64,000 nt of DNA from Medicago truncatula (taxonomy: Eukaryota; Streptophyta; Magnoliopsida; Fabales; Fabaceae). Position 1 is the stretch's first letter. Every line of letters begins with the position of its first letter. Below are positions 1 to 10,284 of this stretch, piece by piece. Below the pieces are notes generated by a model. That model did not search any database. It saw nothing but the letters and a program-made list of their open reading frames with translations, and was not told where the DNA came from. The stretch spans positions 9,052,001 through 9,116,000 of the forward strand of contig NC_053049.1 of NCBI RefSeq assembly GCF_003473485.1, in the 5' to 3' direction. The position numbers and the translations under genes were made by a program.

Positions 1-163
1 CCATATACCTAAGTTTATTTGGTGGGGTAAAATTTAGTTGAAGTTGTATAAACTCTTGTATACTTTATTTTAATACATGACAAACTAAAATTTATTTTCT
101 TTCATGTTCGTTATCATGTAAAAAGGCTTAATTATGATGATTTATAATCACTTGAATATGTAG

Positions 164-2113
164 GTTACTCTAAAGCTAGAACCCATATTCAAGCGATCCA
201 TTACGTATGTGGCAAAAAGTGATTCCGATTTGGGAGATCAAGTGGTGAGTTTTGGGCATGAACATGAGTTTGCAGATATATCGTGGTATCCAAGTCAACA
301 CAAAGCTATGTATCGAGTTGATGATCGTGTTCCTATAAATACATCTGGCAATGGTCTCTATGATTTTATCCCCTTTCGTCCCACTCCTTCCATTGCACTA
401 GCTGCCATAAGAATCACAGGTCAGCTTAATTAGTTTTGTTTTTTTTTGTCAAGTAGCCTAGTGGTTAGAGCTCATACAATTTAATTGTGGAAAAGTGGAG
501 TGTCCGAGGTTCGAACCCTGACCCCTACATATAAAATGCGATATCCCTACTAACTGAGTTAAGCTCACGAGGATAACAATTAGCTTTGTTCTATTCAAGT
601 ATTTTATTTTTTGTCAAATTGTTCTGTTCAAAGTTATATACTCCAATATCTTTAAATTATTTTATAATATTTAAACATGTATTTAAATTAAGAAAATTTG
701 TAATGAGCTTAGAACCAAGTAATAGTTGTCCTTGTGAGCATAGCTCAGTTGGTAAGGACAATGTATAATATATGTAAGGTCCGAGGTTCGAACTTCAGAC
801 ACCACAAAAACAAAAACCAAGTAATAGTTACTTCCCTTTTAAACACAAGCAAAATGATCTTACACCATGCATAAATGTCTTTTTCGTTGCCGCACAAAAT
901 TAACCTAAAAATTTACAAATTCTTTAACACTTCATAGATCTGTTATGAATTGAAGTTAGTTTGATTTTTAATTCTGTCTTTCGTTTCGTTAGTTAGCTTA
1001 ATTCATAAGATTATTAACTCAAAATTACATTTTACAAAGTCAATAGATTTAAAAACTATAGTGATATGGACTTGGATATTTATAGATCAAAATATCATAT
1101 CATGTGCATGTTAGTCATGGCTAGAGAAAAACAACATTAAAATTTATTTTAATGTTGCTGACATTTTTTGTATTATTGTTGGAGTTGAAGAGGATCTTGA
1201 TGAATTCACTGGTAATGTTGATGGAAAGTGCAGAGTTGCAAAATTAACAACAAATATTCTCTTCAAATCTGCTTATGGGCTTACGAATAATGGTACTCTC
1301 TATGACTCAAACTATAATAGTATTAGTGTTAATTTCATACTATTAAAAAATTAAATCCAATTTCATAAGCTAAATGTTTTAATTTCAAAAATTTGTATGC
1401 TTGTAGGTATAATCTTCACTGGATACCCTGTAATTGGATTTCATAATCGTCTTCAATCTTCTGGATCATGCTTAGATAGTCATCAAGATGCAAAGATAAC
1501 AACATGTGCTTGGGACTCAAGAATAAAAGGAGAGTTCTTTCAGCAATCCACATTTCGAGTTAGTTTATCTAAAGTGAAAAACTTTATTGAAGATATACAA
1601 AAGCTAGTTCAATTAGTGCCAAAGGGGTTATGTGGAATAGAGCAATACAATGGAATTCTAATGCGTTATGTTACAGCTTCTAGTGCTTACCTAGGAAACC
1701 AAGAGGATGCATTAGACTTTGATATCACATATTATCGTAGCAAAGATCCAATGGCTCCTAGGCTTTATGAAGACATTCTTGAAGAGATTGAACAAATTGG
1801 AATTTTCAAGTATGGAGGGTTACCTCATTGGGGTAAGAATAGAAATGTGGCATTTGAAGGAGTTTTCAAAAAGTACAAAGATATTGAGAAATTTTTGAAG
1901 GTTAAAGAGAAATATGATTCACAAGGACTTTTCTCTAGTACATGGACGGATCAAGTGCTTGGAATAAAAGAAGGTGTGACAATATTGAAAAATGGGTGTG
2001 CATTAGAAGGTTTGTGTATTTGTTCACAAGATAGCCATTGCAATCCAAGTAAAGGGTACTTTTGTAGACCGGGCAAAATTTACAAGGACGCAAGAGTTTG
2101 TTCTCGTGTGTAA
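164..2113 (+). CDS. L-gulonolactone oxidase/dehydrogenase-like protein, 3' part (5' truncated by window edge)
   Basis: Three exons are visible: 164-419, 1185-1292 and 1407-2113 (stop TAA). They join in phase (256+108+707 nt) to give the C-terminal 356 residues. The family oxidises L-gulono-1,4-lactone or related aldonolactones towards ascorbate; plant members are usually about 590 residues, often secreted. What is present is the ALO (C-terminal) domain: the block NTSGNGLYDF in the first exon, YGLTNNG across the second junction, and the family signature HWGKN followed by KYKDIEKFLKVKEKYD in the last exon. The cysteine-rich tail (CALEGLCICSQDSHC and further Cys) is typical of plant gulonolactone oxidases. 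The N-terminal FAD-binding domain should lie upstream of base 1. The last two introns use GT-AG sites (420/1184 and 1293/1406). No frameshift or internal stop is seen, so the gene looks intact where visible. Which paralogue it is cannot be told. Confidence 0.88.
441..578 (-). mobile_element. tRNA-derived SINE in gulonolactone oxidase intron
   Basis: On the - strand the element starts with a box A-like TAACTCAGTTAGTAGGG and has box B GGGTTCGAACC (near 508-518 of the + strand). It ends in an A run, seen as the T run at 441-448. It is flanked by ATTAGTTTTGTT (429-440) and ATTAGCTTTGTT (579-590), a 12-bp target duplication with one mismatch. It lies in the intron between exons 164-419 and 1185-1292. 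The family looks like a common legume SINE; the name is not known to me. Confidence 0.7.
728..814 (+). mobile_element. 3'-truncated tRNA-derived SINE
   Basis: An 87-bp insertion flanked by a perfect 15-bp target duplication, AACCAAGTAATAGTT, at 713-727 and 815-829. It carries box A (TAGCTCAGTTGGTAAGG) and box B (GGTTCGAACTTC) on the + strand and ends in an A-rich tail. It resembles the head of the element at 441-578 but stops just after box B. Confidence 0.75.
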
Positions 2114-2298
2114 TTTAATTGGGGGGCTAAGATTTAAAATATACATGGTCATTTTTTCTTGAAGAAATATAAACATGGTCATTTGTTAAGGTTAAATATT
2201 TATCATTAACTTTCTAAAAGAATAATGTATGCCGAATAATTTGTGCGTGATTATTTATACTCTAATGGGAGAATTTAAGTTTTAATGTTATAATTCAG

Positions 2299-2810
2299 CT
2301 TCCTCTCCCTTTCCAGCAAACCGACCCTAATTTTCTCTCTCTAGATTTTCTCATCTCGTTTCTTCATTGGGGGGTGGTTTTGGGTCAATTTTTGACTTGA
2401 AATCACCCCTCTTCATCTTTTTCTCTCTATTTCAATTTAAATAAGTGACTTTCACATAAATCTAGATTTTTTTTCTTTGTGATTTCATCATCTAAGTGTG
2501 GTGGTTTGTTGTTCTTCATCTTGTGCGGCGTTGTTTGCTTTCCCATCTTCTTGCGGTGTTCATTTTATTCCTATTGAAAGATCGATTATTCAATCAAAGA
2601 TTTGGATGTCAACGTTGCAGATTCGGAGGCCATGGATATTCCGATGACTTTAATTTTATCATATATTTTTGTATGCATTATTCCGTTATATGCTATTAAC
2701 TTGGATGCTGTGAGTTTGCTCACAGATTCATTCTTTACGTTTTTAGCGGTGTTGAATGATGTAATCTCTCGATTTGAATGAATGAATATCATTTTATTTT
2801 TGTCAAAAAA
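2299..2810 (+). mobile_element. Non-LTR retroelement-like insertion
   Basis: A 512-bp block bounded by a perfect 15-bp direct repeat, AATGTTATAATTCAG, at 2284-2298 and 2811-2825. It begins pyrimidine-rich and ends in a short A run after TTTTTGTC, the arrangement expected of a target-primed retroelement inserted on the + strand. It codes for no recognisable protein; small open frames inside it look fortuitous. It could be an internally deleted LINE or a SINE; I do not recognise the family. Confidence 0.65.
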
Positions 2811-2825
2811 AATGTTATAATTCAG

Positions 2826-4283
2826 TATTCCGTTTATATGCTTTTAGTGGCCCCTTTGAATGGTGGGGATGGGGGCAAAATAGCTTAGTTTTTAAATAAA
2901 TAAAAAAAAGTTTGAAATAGATATTTTTGAATGGTAAAATGGTTTAAAATAGACCAAAATTTTTAATAATAAAAAAAATAGTTGAGATGGATCGGTTTTT
3001 ATAATTGAAAAAATGGTCAAAATATGCTCAATTTTGAATATAAAAGATGGAAAAATTCTTAATCATTTTAATTGGGCAATAAAATCTAAACCGACAAAGA
3101 AATTGGCCCAAACCGTAATAAACTGAAGAACATTACTTTTTCCACCCTATGTCTTTCCTCGTGCGACCTTTTTTTTTTCTTCCAAAATTACCTTCGGAGT
3201 ATTCCGGATTATATAATTCGAAATGATGTTTTCTTTTGTTAAAGGGTTAAAAAATGAGTAACGGACTTTTTCGGATTTGTTAATCCGGAAACTTCAAAAA
3301 ATAAGATTCGTTACATGATGTTTCCGGATTACATAATCCAGAAACCCCCTAAACACCTTTTTTCAAAGTGAAATAGTTCGGATTATATAACCCGAACTGT
3401 ATTAGCACAAATTCTAAACATGTTTGTAACATGGATAGTCATTTTAGGGACAATATTAATCTTCCTAAGTCTCATCCTTATGTTTTGGGTCATTGTTACC
3501 TGTTCTTAGTCAAAAATCGGGTTTTTGGACTACTTGATTGGATTGCTCCGAAACTTCCTCAGAAAATCAGAAAAAATTCAAGGAGCATGACAGGTTTAGA
3601 CCCATTTTTCAAGGTAAAATAGTCTTACGGGACTCAGCCCCTCAAAATCCAAAATTCTATCGTTTAGAACCATTTTTAATTATTTTTTTTTAATTTTTCA
3701 TATCCTCAAAAAAAATCCGAAAAAACTTGCATTAGTTTTATTTGATTTTTAGAATTTTTTGGTGCTATTTTTATATTTTTATGATTTTATTTGACAGGTT
3801 TTTAGCATTTTTTACTTAGTTCTTTTGTTGTTTTAAAAAGCAAAATTCAAAACTGCTGAAATGTGAGAGAGTCTGATGGCTGATTATACATAAGAATTGT
3901 CCGGATTATAAAATCCGAAATAGTAAACATGAATCCGGATTTTAAAATCCAAAATGCACAAGGACATTTTTGAAAATTTTACAGGACGCGGGAGAAGGCC
4001 ATATGGTGGGAAAAGTAATAGTCTAAACTGAAATGACCCGTTCAAAATAACCCTAATGACCCGAACCCAATAAAACTAAAATAAAAAATACCCTAATTAA
4101 GGCCTAGACATATCGCCGGTCGATTTGAGGGTTTGGGCTTGAACCCAAACCAAACGGATGCCCACCTTAGTCCCTGTAATATTCCACAATTAGGAGTCAA
4201 AATCCTAAGAGGATCTAGCTCCACCATTAATGTAAAAGTTAAAAGTCATCCTTTATAACTGTTTAAATGATTTTTTCCCAAAA
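2826..4283. repeat. Intergenic AT-rich stretch with repeated CGGATT/AATCCG dyads
   Basis: No gene is supported. Between about 3190 and 3970 there are six imperfect inverted motifs of the form CGGATTAtataATCCG (near 3205, 3273, 3326, 3377, 3901 and 3931). The segment 3960-4010 (ACAGGACGCGGGAGAAGG) looks like part of a dispersed legume repeat. Element ends and target duplications could not be placed. Confidence 0.45.
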
Positions 4284-4565
4284 ATACTCAATGTAAAAGT
4301 ATGATATGTCATGTTCATGATAAGTTTTTAACAAATTTTATATCTTATCCTTTATTTTGTTTTTTAACTCTTCGGTTTCTAGAGAAAATGGATCCTGGAA
4401 ATTCGGAGTTAGGAATATCAAAGTTAGCCTCTCCTAAACAATTTATCTCTGATAAAACTCATTAACCATTTGAATATAATTGCTTGATTATATACTATGC
4501 TTTCTTCACAAACCAAAAAATAAAAATTATATGTACATTGAATAATAAACTAGATATTGTGTTTT

Positions 4566-4747
4566 CTTTTTAAAAAAGCTTAGTGAGTTAGACTCCAAGT
4601 GATCATTAGGGTCAGGGTAGACCTCAATGTTCAACGAACGCTCACAAAGGTACTTACCGATCACACATCCAAAAAGTTCTCACATAGTTGAACCCATATT
4701 CTTACGGATGAGTTAACTCCTTAACGACTAAACCAACCTTTATTGGT
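4566..4747 (-). mobile_element. tRNA-derived SINE shared by both duplication units (unit 1 copy)
   Basis: The insertion is flanked by AACTAGATATTGTGTTTT (4548-4565) and AACTAGATAATAGGTTTT (4748-4765). On the - strand it has an A-box-like TTGGTTTAGTCGTTAAGGAG and a B-box-like GGGTTCAACTATG, and it ends in an A-rich tail. The same insertion occurs at 13532-13716. Confidence 0.6.
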
Positions 4748-5034
4748 AACTAGATAATAGGTTTTAAATGTACAAAACAATAATATAATACTAAAATATA
4801 AATCAAATTCAAATGATGAAATTGCACATGTGACATAACTTTATATGCTTAAAGAATGTTAACTTCAACTTTAAATAAATGCCCCAATTTGCAATGGATT
4901 ATAATAAGATGCAAGTTTTTCTTATGTTGCACATCAAACTAGTTCTAAGCTTAATGAAACAGTCCTATTTATACAGATTCATTGCCAAATGAAATATATG
5001 CCTCAAGTTCTGAACCAGACTCTTCAAAGGATAC

Positions 5035-5396
5035 TATTATGACTAAAAAGATAGAGAGGGGAAAATAATACTGTTTTTTATTAAATGGAATTTTAAACAG
5101 AAATTACACTCCTGGGTATAACCATGGAGGAACAACAATGAAATGATAAAGGTGTAAAAGAAAGAAGCTTCTCAGAGAGAGAAGTACCTTGAGAGGGTCC
5201 AGAAAGAGAGGAGAGATATCAAATATTCTACACTCATTCCTTATAACCCTTCAGCCTAGTACTAGGAAACTTCCTACACTCACTACGTCTTACTTCCGTA
5301 TTTCCCGGATCCATGACAGAATTATCTTCATTTCCTTCATTCTGTCATGCTGAATCATCATTATGTGGGGCCTGTTCAATGATTGGAGGCCTCTCA
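5035..5396 (-). mobile_element. Solo-LTR-like insertion directly after the CIPK-A stop codon
   Basis: Unit 2 lacks this 362-bp block. Comparing the empty site (13989-13995) with this one gives a 5-bp target duplication GATAC at 5030-5034 and 5397-5401. Read on the - strand the block starts TGAGAGGCCTCC, as an LTR should, but ends in TA rather than CA. No coding sequence is present. It lies 17 bp downstream of the kinase stop codon, in the same orientation. Confidence 0.55.
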
Positions 5397-5413
5397 GATA
5401 CCTTAATACTTCA

Positions 5414-8400
5414 TTATTTTTTGTCAGTGTTCCACACTATGTCTTGCAACCCTGATGAAAAGATTTTGTAGAACTGCATACAAAACAATGAATAAGATGT
5501 TAAAAAGATTTATATGCCTATAAATAGATTTATATTTCTTTTGCCCAAAAAACTAAATTGAGAATCAAAATAATTTTCACATGCCTTGTGAAACTCTAGT
5601 GTGTCGCCGCCTGTTTTTCGCAGCTCCACCATATGCAAGGACGGAGCCACTTCAAAAACCTGTAACCATAAGCAAACAAAAGGAAGAAACCAATGAAAAT
5701 CTATTTGATATCATGGTAACAATTTTGGATTATTTTTTAAAACCTTTGGTAAAACAAAGAGTTTAGCTTGGCGAAACAAAATCCATGCCTCAAAATTGAA
5801 AACAAGTTCACAAGAATAAAGTCAAGCAATATGGATTCATTGCGGTTGGGATATCACCGCATTCACACAGACATTGCATTGCTGACAGTCGGATTCAGAT
5901 CAGACAGTTGACAAAATATGCTGATTTGGATTATTATTTTTAAATCTAAAATATCAAACTTGAAAATCGGATCACCCGATTTGGGTCCAACTGTCATCGA
6001 TGTGCTGATTGTATGAATTCATGGTATCCTAACTGTAGGTAATCTTGATCCTAAATCAAGCCAAGTACATTTGATGACCAAAAATAGTGAATTAAGAATC
6101 TACGATAACAATTAGATGAAAGAGACAACATAAGAAAATAGAAATTACCATTCTTTGCCATAAACATTTAACAATTTTTTGCCTAACTACACATTTAGAA
6201 ATGAATCAGTACCTCAGTAGCCACTGAAAGGTGACCCTTCCTTCCACTTTTATCACCCTGCAACTTCATCTGCAGAATTTGAATGTAGATAAATCAAGTA
6301 CTATATAACATTGACAATTTAAAACTTTAATCCTTCTTTGCAGTGATTAATCACACAAATCTGATGTCTTAACAAATAGAAAAATCAAGACTGTTGCTTG
6401 TTGTAAATTTGTTACCTTGTAATTGCGCTTGTGAACATTAAATCCGAGAGGTTTGGCAGCCTCCTCAATCTTAGAAATAATTTCATTTGCAGGACGCTGT
6501 GAAGTGAAATGTGTTTCGCGCTTTACAACCCCCTAGGTGTCAATGAGATCAAATTAAATGGAGAAACAAGCATAATTAGCTAGAAAGAATAATCATAGCC
6601 ATCGATATTTTGTTATCTAATTACTACTAAAAAGGAATCGAGTATATTTTCCAACGCATACTACTTTAAAATGTTGAATAGCACATACTAATTTTTTCAC
6701 ACACCTTTTCCTTCTCAAACAAATTGCCAAGATTGAAGCTGTCCGATCTAGAAATAAGCTCAAAAGCATTCATTGACACCGGTTTCTCTTTGGTCTCCGT
6801 CACAAGATTTTCCTACATATCAAAGAAAAGTTATTGATTAGTTGTATCCAAGGTTTTACATTGCTTCTGAAATCACATTGTGATACTTAATATAGGGAAA
6901 TATTATGGTTAAAGACGGTTAATGAGGCCACATCGCGATTGCAATCCAATCACGGAGACATCAAAAAGCCTTTGTTGTATCTATGTGCATTGTGTTCCTA
7001 TAATTTATGCAAGATATTTAACAGACCTATTGGGAAAAACGCAATAAACAGTACCTTGGAATCATTGAAAGCAGCAGCAACATCATCTACATTGACATCT
7101 TCCTCGGTAAAAAATGCCGGCTTGTATCCTTTTCTGAACCATTCATGTTGCAAGATTTCAGGAATCTTTATCCTCTACACAAAACAAACCAATACATAAT
7201 ACATAACCACTTATATAACAATCGTTTATGCTATAAAAACTTCATTAAGCTGAACAATGCCAAGTAGGGAAAAGAGTACATGTAAAGCTGTAAAAGTAAG
7301 AAAACTTTCGGTTAAAAACTCACCGTTATAGGGTTCGGGTTAAGTATAGACCTGAGCAGTTTCTTTGCCCCAGGCGAAAACCAAGAAGGAAATTTGAAAT
7401 CAGCTCTACCAATCTGAAATATATGACATGATTTTCACCCCAAAAAAACATAATAACATGAGCAACTTCTGTTTCACTTTTTATTCTTTTGGATTACTAT
7501 ATATAATGAAAGTACTCACTCTTCTATACAGTGAAATTAGATTTGGCTCGTCGAACGGCAAGTACCCGGCCATAAGTACAAAGAGAATGACTCCACATGA
7601 CCAAATATCAGATGAAGAACCAACATAACCTCTATCATTAAGCACCTGATACAAAAGGACACACCAATTAACATTTACTTTAGTTTGAGAAAACAAAATG
7701 AGTCTTTCATTTGATCCACAAAGAAAAAGTACTACCTCAGGAGCAACGTAATTCGGTGTTCCACATGCCGTGCGGAGAAGTTCATCCTCCTGTAATAAAT
7801 ATATATGAATTTAACAAAGATGTGTCCTAACTCCTAAGGTTATTCAAATGTAACACTCATCTACTAGGTTAAAGTATAATCCAAAACCAAATTATTTGGA
7901 ATAATTGAATCAAATAATTATTTGGGATTAATATAATCATACCTGCTGTGAGTATGTACTTAATCCAAAATCTGAAACTTTAAGAACACCATTTGTGTCT
8001 AAAAGAAGATTCTCTGGCTACAAAAAAAGAGTAACAATAGTTTATTCATGTTCAAAACTAACAAATTATTAATTAAATTAGAGAGGAAAAAAGAGGATTA
8101 AGGAAGTTGTTAGACCTTCAAATCTCTGTGATACACTCCTCTACTATGGCAGTAATCAACTGCATTGATTAGTTGTTGGAAATAACTTCTTGCTTCATCC
8201 TCTTTAAGTTTCCCATTTGTAGCCTATAAATTAATTTACCAATTAACCTTAGAATTCTTGACATCTAGTCAACTAGATGTGCATGATCCAAGAAATACTT
8301 CATGAATAATGAGCTATGGAACACAGTCACATACAGAGGTCACGACACTGACACTGACACATATAATAATTTTAAAACATGGAAGTGATTGAGTCTAACT

Positions 8401-9456
8401 ACATTTGTTAGTATCATGCCACTCTCCAAGACTGACGCGTGTCTGATAGTAAGCACACAAATGCCGAGAGGTGTTAAAAAAATCTTTATATGCAAACATC
8501 AATATACTTTGAGAAACACAACTTCACATAAAAGAACTTCCATCTGAATTAGGCTCGGACTTCTTTCGGGATAGATGTGGTCTTCCAAACTACAAATTTC
8601 CTTAATCTGTGGTAGTTTTTATTTTGTTGTTTTATTTTTGTCTATTTCTGAGGGTTTTGGCCTAGTCTCCCTTCTTTGTACATATTTTTTCCCTTTTTTT
8701 TTTAATAAAAATTGAGTTTGGCGGCATAGGATGGAGGTTCCCCAGGGTGCCATCCTAGTTGGGATGTCGGTGGTTCCTCTTGATGGTTGTCCTCTCTCCC
8801 GGTTCATCCAAAAAAACATGTTCCAAAACAAGTAAAAATGGGGAAATGTGAAATAAAGGAAACAACTTACAATTTTGTCAAATAGTTCTCCTCCATTAAC
8901 CAACTCCAAGACAATGTAAATCTTTGTTTTGCTTGCCATCACCTATGCTTAAACAGAGAACAATTAATGTAGTTTTTTCACGGTGCATGCATCCTTTTCC
9001 AATTGGTTTTCTTACAACAACAAAAAAAGAGTAATAATATAACCCAAAAAATTCTCTTGCATAGATAACAGCAAGGTACCTCAAATATTTTGATAACGTT
9101 TGGATGATTAATTATCTTCATAGCTGAAATTTCTCTCTTCAACTGCCAAATTCAAATTCAACACAAGAAAAAAGATATCAAAGATCAATGTCGGAAAAAA
9201 ATAGCGGGTAATTGATGAATTTGAATTTATAACTGATAACGAATAAGATAACCGATAACAGATAAAAGTGTACCTGATCCATCATCTTGTGTTTGAGTAC
9301 ATGATTACGATCAAGAATTTTGATGGCAACATAATCTCCATTTTCAACATTCTTAGCCAACTTCACCTTAGCAAAACTTCCTTCACCAATTGTTTTTCCC
9401 AGCTCATACTTCCCTACTCTAGTACGTGGTGCTTGTGTTACCTTATTACTCATCAT
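5414..9456 (-). CDS. CBL-interacting protein kinase, CIPK9-like (copy A)
   Basis: SnRK3/CIPK Ser/Thr kinase, regulated by calcineurin B-like calcium sensors and usually acting on ion transport at membranes. Fourteen exons on the - strand: 9274-9456, 9080-9142, 8871-8942, 8116-8223, 7943-8017, 7736-7789, 7520-7645, 7324-7413, 7055-7174, 6705-6812, 6416-6532, 6213-6269, 5585-5659, 5414-5473. They join in frame to 435 residues (family about 450). Kinase features: GEGSFAKV (24-31), VAIK with Lys46, HRDLKPEN (138-145), DFG (158-160), activation-loop [14 protein letters not shown] (183-185). Then the NAF motif (MNAF, Asn312-Phe314) and the PPI/KA1-like tail with [20 protein letters not shown]. The start is one of two adjacent Met codons (9456 or 9453). 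The intron before the last exon has a GC donor. All key residues are present, so the enzyme is probably active. The CIPK9 assignment rests on remembered sequence; CIPK3/23 relatives are possible. Confidence 0.93.
8527..8815 (+). mobile_element. LINE 3'-end-like insertion in a CIPK-A intron
   Basis: This stretch in the intron between exons 8871-8942 and 8116-8223 is absent from copy B, where the flanks meet directly (near 17297). It contains text typical of plant LINE tails (GGCCTAGTCTCCCTTCTTTG, then a T-rich stretch and AATAAAAATTG), then a second C/G-rich block ending in an A run. A clean target duplication was not found, so ends are approximate. Confidence 0.45.
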
Positions 9457-10284
9457 GTACAACAATTCTGTACTTTCCTTTCTCTCTATGAATTCCACAA
9501 AATCAATGTTCGAAACAAATTCAGTGTTAGATACGCAAACTATTGGTAGAGTGATGATATCTGTACATCCAATTGGCGACAATCTTGTTTTTCTCAAAAA
9601 AATTATTCAAAAATTGTCATAAAATGATCGTACAAATATCATTTCTCCTATATGTTTAAGATAGTGTTTTAAGGTAATGACGAATGAGGATGGAAAAAGA
9701 GATATTAGATGAAATATTGTATGATATATTGAATGATTGAATGAATACTTGTGTTCAAAGTGTGGGGTCAAGAGGAAGGTATGGTCCCCACAAAAATTGT
9801 GGTTTTTGGTTGAGAGGAACAAGACAAACTAAAACTTGTGTTCCCTCGTAACTGTTAATTTGGACCACTAAAAAGATGCGTCCAACTTGAAACCATTGAA
9901 TGTAAGTCATTGATTTGTTATAAAAACGGTCTAATGGTGTAGATTAAAGGTAGGAAACCTGAGATGTAAATTGCTTCCTTTGTCTCATTTCTGTGTCATT
10001 TTTTCAAAAAATATTTTAATGGTATCCTCAAGCAACATTGGCTCGAGACAACCATGGATAAGATTGTTCTCGAACAATGGATTGTGATGTCAATGAAGGG
10101 GGATTCACGGATTCCCTACGCCATGCATGCTTCTTCTTGATCGCTCTTGCTTACTTCACTGGTTTCCTCGAAATTTCCTATAATACAAATTTATCATCTT
10201 TTGTATATTTTGATAAATTAATACCATAAATAGATGCATGCAAATGGTAAGAACGATAAAATACCGTATTTTACTAGGAATTCA
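9457..10284 (-). promoter_or_regulatory. 5' flank of CIPK-A, conserved with copy B
   Basis: No gene. About 9640-9840 and 10110-10280 align closely with 18350-18690 upstream of copy B, including TGTGGTTTTTGGTTGAGAGG and CCATGCATGCTTCTTCTTGA. Copy B lacks about 250 bp corresponding to 9845-10105. The conserved blocks are the likely shared promoter and 5' UTR; no start site or TATA box was fixed. Confidence 0.4.

Noticed and set aside
508..518. GGTTCGAACCC as part of a functional tRNA gene
   Set aside because: No cloverleaf around it; it is the B box of a SINE with target duplication.
9178..9597. Upstream-extended reading frame before the CIPK-A start
   Set aside because: The extra residues have no CIPK similarity and are not conserved in copy B; the MMSNK start is shared by both copies.
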